A stretch of 64,000 nt of DNA, taken from NCBI GenBank assembly GCA_011503125.2, contig WWBZ02000001.1, positions 806,001 to 870,000 of the forward strand. Direction: 5' to 3'. Positions 59,131 through 64,000 of this stretch are shown one piece after another. The notes beneath the pieces are model-generated. The model was not told the origin of the DNA and did no database searches. It saw only the letters and a program-made list of their open reading frames with translations. The stretch is from Botryosphaeria dothidea. Lineage: Eukaryota > Ascomycota > Dothideomycetes > Botryosphaeriales > Botryosphaeriaceae. Numbering within the stretch: the stretch's first letter is position 1; every line of letters starts with the position of its first letter. The position numbers and the translations under genes are program-made.

Positions 59131-61616
59131 GTCTGTCATCTCGTCGATGGCGCAAGTATGAGGTTGGCTGCCGGGAAGGGGTAGCGACGTAGTTGGATTC
59201 TTTCGCGGTGGACTTCGTTCGACGAAGTGGCGCTGCCATCATGATTACGACCATTTCCTTCTCTTGTAAAGGATCATCGGCTCTTTGCATGGCCTCTGCT
59301 ATACCGGCATGAGCGAGTTCTTCTTTTTTCTTTAATCATCATTGCTGCGACGACGGAACTACCGTCCGGGACAGATTGGACTTTCTGGGTCAAGGTCAAG
59401 GACAAAAAACGATGGTGGGGAAAAAGGCATTGCTTTTCAGATACACGCACCTGCGGAGGCAGGCTCAGTTGGAGATCTGGGGACACTCATCTTGCGAAAA
59501 GCCCAGCGATATGGGTAACTAGGCGTACTTTTTCCTAGTTTCAAAAAGACCGGTGACGAACGGTGACATTAATCAAAAGAACGAGTCAATGGCCGAGAAG
59601 CGGGCGCCAGGCAGCGCTTTATATGTTTGTGCACGCGAGCTAGCAATGACGAGAAAGACACCATGTTGGCGCAACACGTGGGGCGCAGGCAGGCTTTAGC
59701 GGTGATCACAGGCCTTCGTTGTCCTTCCACCACCCTCTGGTCCAGCATGGCATGACTCTCCCCCGCCTCGGACCGTCGGAAGAAATCCGATCCAAAAGAA
59801 GTCGATGCATCCCAGAAATGCCTCGTGTTGATCGCCTCCCTGATGCTTGGCACCAACTCAATCACTGATATGCTTGCGGTTGCAGCTGTCATCATGAAGC
59901 AAGTAAGAAAGGGTTGAGCGGCGCAGCACCATCTGCCCTCTTTCGGGTTACCCTGACCACGGCCTTTCCCTACCTTTGGATCCGCCAAGTGTGACCGCTA
60001 ACCCGGAACTCGATGGAACATATTGATTTCCTCCTTCGACTCGGCACCTGGTTGATCACAAGCGGTAAGTCGCCGGTGAAAGAGTGCCGCCCACCGTAGG
60101 AAAATACACTGGCTCGCCTTCGCTCATCCCTGCGATGTGTCCCTGAGGAGTCGCCAAGAGCCCGACAAAGGCTGTCATCTGTTAGCGCAGGCCGACAGCC
60201 AATGAGTCAAGTGCTTGGTGTTCACACGCACCTAAAGGACGCCTCATATTGCATGATTCATTCCGAAAGGCCATCTCTCCTAGGAAATTTCTCATGGGGA
60301 TGCCATCAGCCAATTTGAAGTGCGTAACAGACTGTCATGTAGGGACTTTTGAGGAGCATCTCAACTACAGGCTTCACGATTAGCTTCGGTGGCTGAAGTC
60401 AAAAAGAAACAAACTAATTCGCCACACCAGCCACAGTCACAACATCGACCCTGATGACAACCTCCCTCGTGTCTCCCACCAAGCCTCACTGGCTCTGACA
60501 AAGCCCTCAGCCAGGACATTTTCGCCACAGATATCTTCATGCGGTCATGGCGACATCACCCGAGCCGTCCGGCTTATCGCGCTTTTCCCGTCCTGCCTGG
60601 TTAGGTGTGAAGATGACACGCATTTCAGCAGCATCCCACCGTGGCGGTGGCAGAGAACTTTCTTCGCATGCCCTACGTCCTCTGCAATGGATTAGTATCC
60701 ATGCAGTTGTGACCTCTCAAATAATCGACCGGACACCTTTGGAAATGCAGAGTATGGAGCGCAGTAAGCAACACAGCAAAAATCGAACACTCCGCGAGTT
60801 TCACGAATGAACAGAAAACATGTCATCGCAACAGAAGCCGCAAACACGTTTTCTTTTTTCCGTAGACCGAGGCAGGGCGTATCACCTTACCTTGAAACAA
60901 TGGTCGGACGGTGCCGATCTTCACGGCGATAAGGCCGAGGAAGTTTCAAACACACGCTCGACCTGCCCCGTTCTTCCTTCCAAACCGCTGGGTCCCCTCT
61001 CTGCTTCCTGCTTTGGCCACCGACCGCGGCTGCAGACCTCTGCCAGGCACATGGCTGGCCCACAGTCTTCCGAGGGACTGGTAATGACAGCAGCACTCCG
61101 CGCTTCCCACAATCGTGGTGTCGGCTCTCAAGGTCTCCCCATGATGAATCCCAGAGATCGGCCGCGGGACGCGCAATCAAGCACTGTCAAGCAATGCGGT
61201 CGGTGCTTGTGATCCCGCCGCCACCCCCGTTCAGCGCTTCATGGTTGGCTCACCACTGCCGCGCTTTCTTCAGGCTAAGCCGGAATTACTCTGCACGTCT
61301 CGTCGAGTCTTGAATGCATTCAGGCGCAGCCGATGACGGCCCTTCGCCCCGCTGGCAGGCGCGAGCGTTTCGTTTCAACAGGCAATGATGTGAGCACCTG
61401 CCTCTCTCGCTGATCTGCCAGTGAGATTCTTCCGGCGACTGCCTTCTTTCATGCAGGCCGGTGCGGATCCTTATTTCTGCACTTGCCCATTAAAACCGAC
61501 AAGACGCCCAGACTCGCACTTGCCCTGTATTCGCTCCTTTAGTACACTGTCGCCATACAGCCACTCCTTGACGTGATTCTCCTCCTCTTCCAGTGCTTTT
61601 GTTTCTTTGCTTCACC
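59131..61616. other. Gene-poor region between CNBP and arylsulfotransferase genes
   Basis: A 2.5-kb stretch. Open frames exist at 59569-59988 (minus; about 108 codons from an ATG-ATG) and 60547-60810 (plus, 87 codons from ATG). Neither shows a recognisable motif or supporting splice structure. The last 150 bases are the C/T-rich leader of the next gene. Confidence 0.45.
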
Positions 61617-63469
61617 ATGGCTGCTTTCGTCAATGCGCCGAGAGCACGCAACGCCGTCACTGCTGCGGCCCTTTCCCTTTTTGCCCTGGCCACCGCTCAG
61701 GACAATGTCACAGAGCCGCTCTCTACCTTCTATACTGTGCGCACACTTCCTCATTCAATCCGTTTTTAGTAGACAAGTGCTAACGCGCCGGCTTGAATAG
61801 CGTCCTGACTTGACGCCACCCGCGCTCAACTGCTCCCTCCAAGAAGGCGGCCTTGCTCCCGGTATACACCCTCAGATAAGCTTCCCCACAATGATCGACT
61901 ACCTTGCTAAGAAAAGAATTAAGGTTACATTTTCATTGCGCCGTACGGAGCTGCGCAGTCCGCCCCGTACATTTACGACAAGTCTTGCGTCAGTCTACGC
62001 AGATCTCCCGAAGCACGTCATTCCGAGCGTTTTGGCTAAGATATTATACAGAACTTGGTTTGGTCCGGCTATGGTTTTGCGGGGCCCGAGACCTCGCACG
62101 ATGTCCAGGTTTGCACGTACAACGGCGAGGATCACCTTTGTTTCATGCAAGGCAATCAGATGAAGGGATATGCCCGTGGCCATGGTCTGATCCTCGACAA
62201 GTCTTACACCATCGTCAAGTCCGTCGAAGTCGGTGGCAGTGGCGTCCCGTCTGTGGATATGCACGAGTTCAACGTGATCGATGAGGGCAAGTCTGCGCTA
62301 GTCACGGCCTACATGACTATCCCGTACGACTTGGCGGACTTTGGTATCACCACCGGTGTCGGATACCTCCAGGACGGTGTATTCCAGGAGGTTGAGATCG
62401 AGACGGGCAAGATGCTCTTCGAGTGGCGCGCCATTGATCATGTGCCTTTGAACGCTTCTTACGTTCTGCCGAACGCGTCAGACACTTCTGGAACGGGTCT
62501 TTCACCGAGCTCCCCATGGGATTGGTTGTATGTAACCCTTGTTATTCTACCACATGCAACTGAAGAAATGCTGACATTGGGTTCCACAGCCACATCAACT
62601 CTATTGACAAGTCCTCATACTCCGATACCTATCTGATCTCCGCCCGCAGTGTCTCTTCACTCTACAACATCAACGCCACCGACGGCAGCATCATCTGGAC
62701 TCTCAGCGCAGGAGGTCAATACACCGACTTCGACTGCACCAACTTCAACTTCTCCTACCAGCATGACGCTCGCTTTGTCTCCGAGAATGAGACTCACACG
62801 ACGCTCTCGCTCTACGACAACGCCTCCAACGGCTTCAACAACACATCGCCTGAATCCTCGGCCATGGTCATCACACTCGACCACAGCACTGGCAAAGCGA
62901 CGATGCAGACGCGCATCACGGCGCCGCCGCAGGCGGGTGGCATCCTGTCGAGCAGCCAGGGCAACACGCAGATGCTGCCCAACGGCAACTTCTTCAACGG
63001 CTGGGGCAACGTCGACGCGCTGTCGGAGCACACCGCCGACGGTACCCCGCTCCTCCTTGCCACCTGGGGCGCCTACCCGGTCATGAACTACCGTGCCTGG
63101 TCGTTCAACTGGACCGCCTCCCCCAAGACCCAACCCGCCCTGTACTCGTTCGCCCGCAACGCCAGCGCCCCGACGTCTGTTTTCGTTTCGTGGAACGGCG
63201 CGACGGAGGTGAAGTCGTGGAAGTTTTACGGCGGTGCGGAGAAGGGCAGTGTTGAGAATGTGCTGGGTGAGACGGACAAGACCGGCTTCGAGACGGCGTT
63301 TAGCGCCGATGGTTACAACGCGTGGGTCTCCGTCGAAGCGCTGGATGCGCAGGGTACGGTCCTGAGCAGGAGCGACCCGTGGAGGACGTTCGTGCCGAAT
63401 GCGGTGTATGCGGATAGCTGCGATGATGTTGCTTGTCCGGAGGCGACGGGCTATTCCAGCACTTCTTGA
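61617..63469 (+). CDS. Secreted arylsulfotransferase (ASST)-like protein
   Basis: Fungal member of the ASST/PQQ-propeller family. Bacterial relatives move sulfate between phenols, but fungal activity is untested. Five exons: 61617-61736, 61801-61861, 61924-61988, 62052-62527 and 62590-63469, giving 533 residues. There is a signal peptide (residues 1-28, AALSLFALATA). RPDLTPPALNCSL and GYIFIAPYGAAQSAPYIYD start the domain. The core contains SGYGFAGPETSHDVQVC, PSVDMHEFNVIDEGKSALV, PWDWFHINSIDKS, GGILSSSQGNTQMLPNGN and YRAWSFNWTASPKTQPALYS. There are about a dozen Asn-x-Ser/Thr sites, as expected for a secreted protein. The intron after codon 82 uses a less usual GTCAGT donor. The family is clear; substrate unknown. 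Confidence 0.91.
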
Positions 63470-64000
63470 GGGATAATGAGGGGGGTTGCGGAGAGGGTGT
63501 ATGAAGGATTGGCTATCATGAGGGGTGACGAGAGGAACTTTTGGGTGGTGGGTTGGTTGGTGGTTGGGGTGGCTGCGATGGTTGGATGGCATTATGTGGG
63601 AGAGTTTTTGGTGGATGGATTCTATTCGTGTGTATACTTACGGAGTAGGACTTTTGGATTCTAGTCAGGGTTGGTGACGATGGATTGCGGTGGATGCTTT
63701 TGGTAATGGAGGGGATGAGGATAGCGTCCTGAAATATTTTGAATGCACAAGTATGATGCAGCACGGGAACCCGGTAGAAGATGGTAAAATATGTGAATTG
63801 GAAATGCCGAACGCCTTGCGCCACCGCTCTTAATGAATTGGCAAACCAAGGACCTGGCGTCCTAAAAAAAAAAAAAGACATCCCGGGTTCATAAATCGTG
63901 CTATAGAGTTCCATGGCCACTTCTTTTCGACCCAATCCCGATTCAAACATTGGGAAAATATACTAATGCAATGATTAGCGAACCACTTTGTATGCATCTT
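63470..64000. other. 3' flank of the arylsulfotransferase-like gene
   Basis: G/T-rich sequence follows the stop, then an A13 run at 63864-63876. No further gene reaches the window edge as far as I can see. Confidence 0.45.

Noticed and set aside
59569..59988. Minus-strand frame of about 108-139 codons
   Set aside because: The longest form lacks an ATG, and the ATG-started form has no recognisable feature; left out until transcript evidence exists.
63476..63664. Short frame with a membrane-span-like segment just after the arylsulfotransferase stop
   Set aside because: The span arises from G/T-rich sequence (Val, Gly, Trp codons); the upstream stop is clear and the family does not need such a tail.

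Overview
The window is nuclear DNA of a filamentous ascomycete (Pezizomycotina, perhaps Dothideomycetes; the class is a weaker inference). Most genes carry short introns of about 48-78 bases with GT-AG ends and CTAAC/CTGAC-like branch points. Every protein I can name is a eukaryotic housekeeping protein or a typical mould protein. I recognise sixteen protein genes and one tRNA gene. Exon boundaries were worked out by hand from reading frame, splice sites and family motifs. In each complete multi-exon model the exon lengths sum to a multiple of three.

Left part (1-16.7 kb): the 3' part of a glycogen branching enzyme gene (cut by the window edge), mitochondrial ATP synthase subunit beta, the kinetochore protein CENP-I/Mis6, a small GFA-type zinc enzyme, ER membrane complex subunit EMC7, a CLPTM1-family membrane protein, a LOG-type nucleotide phosphoribohydrolase and a delta-12 fatty acid desaturase.

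Middle part (16.7-30 kb): a gene-poor stretch. It holds one tRNA-Lys(CTT), one secreted CAP (PR-1-like) protein, a very GC-rich block, some microsatellites, a perfect 14-bp inverted repeat, and a few doubtful coding remnants, including a tiny Cys/His-motif ORF.

Right part (30-64 kb): a 1,749-residue sacsin-like HATPase protein with a C-terminal HExxH motif, TRAPPII subunit Trs120, exportin Cse1, tuberin (TSC2), the DNA-end resection factor Sae2/CtIP, an F-box protein, a seven-knuckle CCHC protein (CNBP/Gis2) and a secreted arylsulfotransferase-like protein.

The genes do not form an operon or an evident biosynthetic cluster. They cover energy and carbon storage, ER and Golgi membrane biology, nuclear transport, TOR signalling, chromosome segregation and DNA repair. 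Several sit head to head over promoters of about 0.57-0.86 kb (CENP-I/GFA, CLPTM1/LOG, HATPase/Trs120, Sae2/F-box). I did not find an obviously undescribed system. The leads I consider most worth following are the HATPase/HExxH architecture, the gene-poor accessory stretch with its small ORFs and inverted repeat, the LOG motif variant, and the patchy GC-rich islands.
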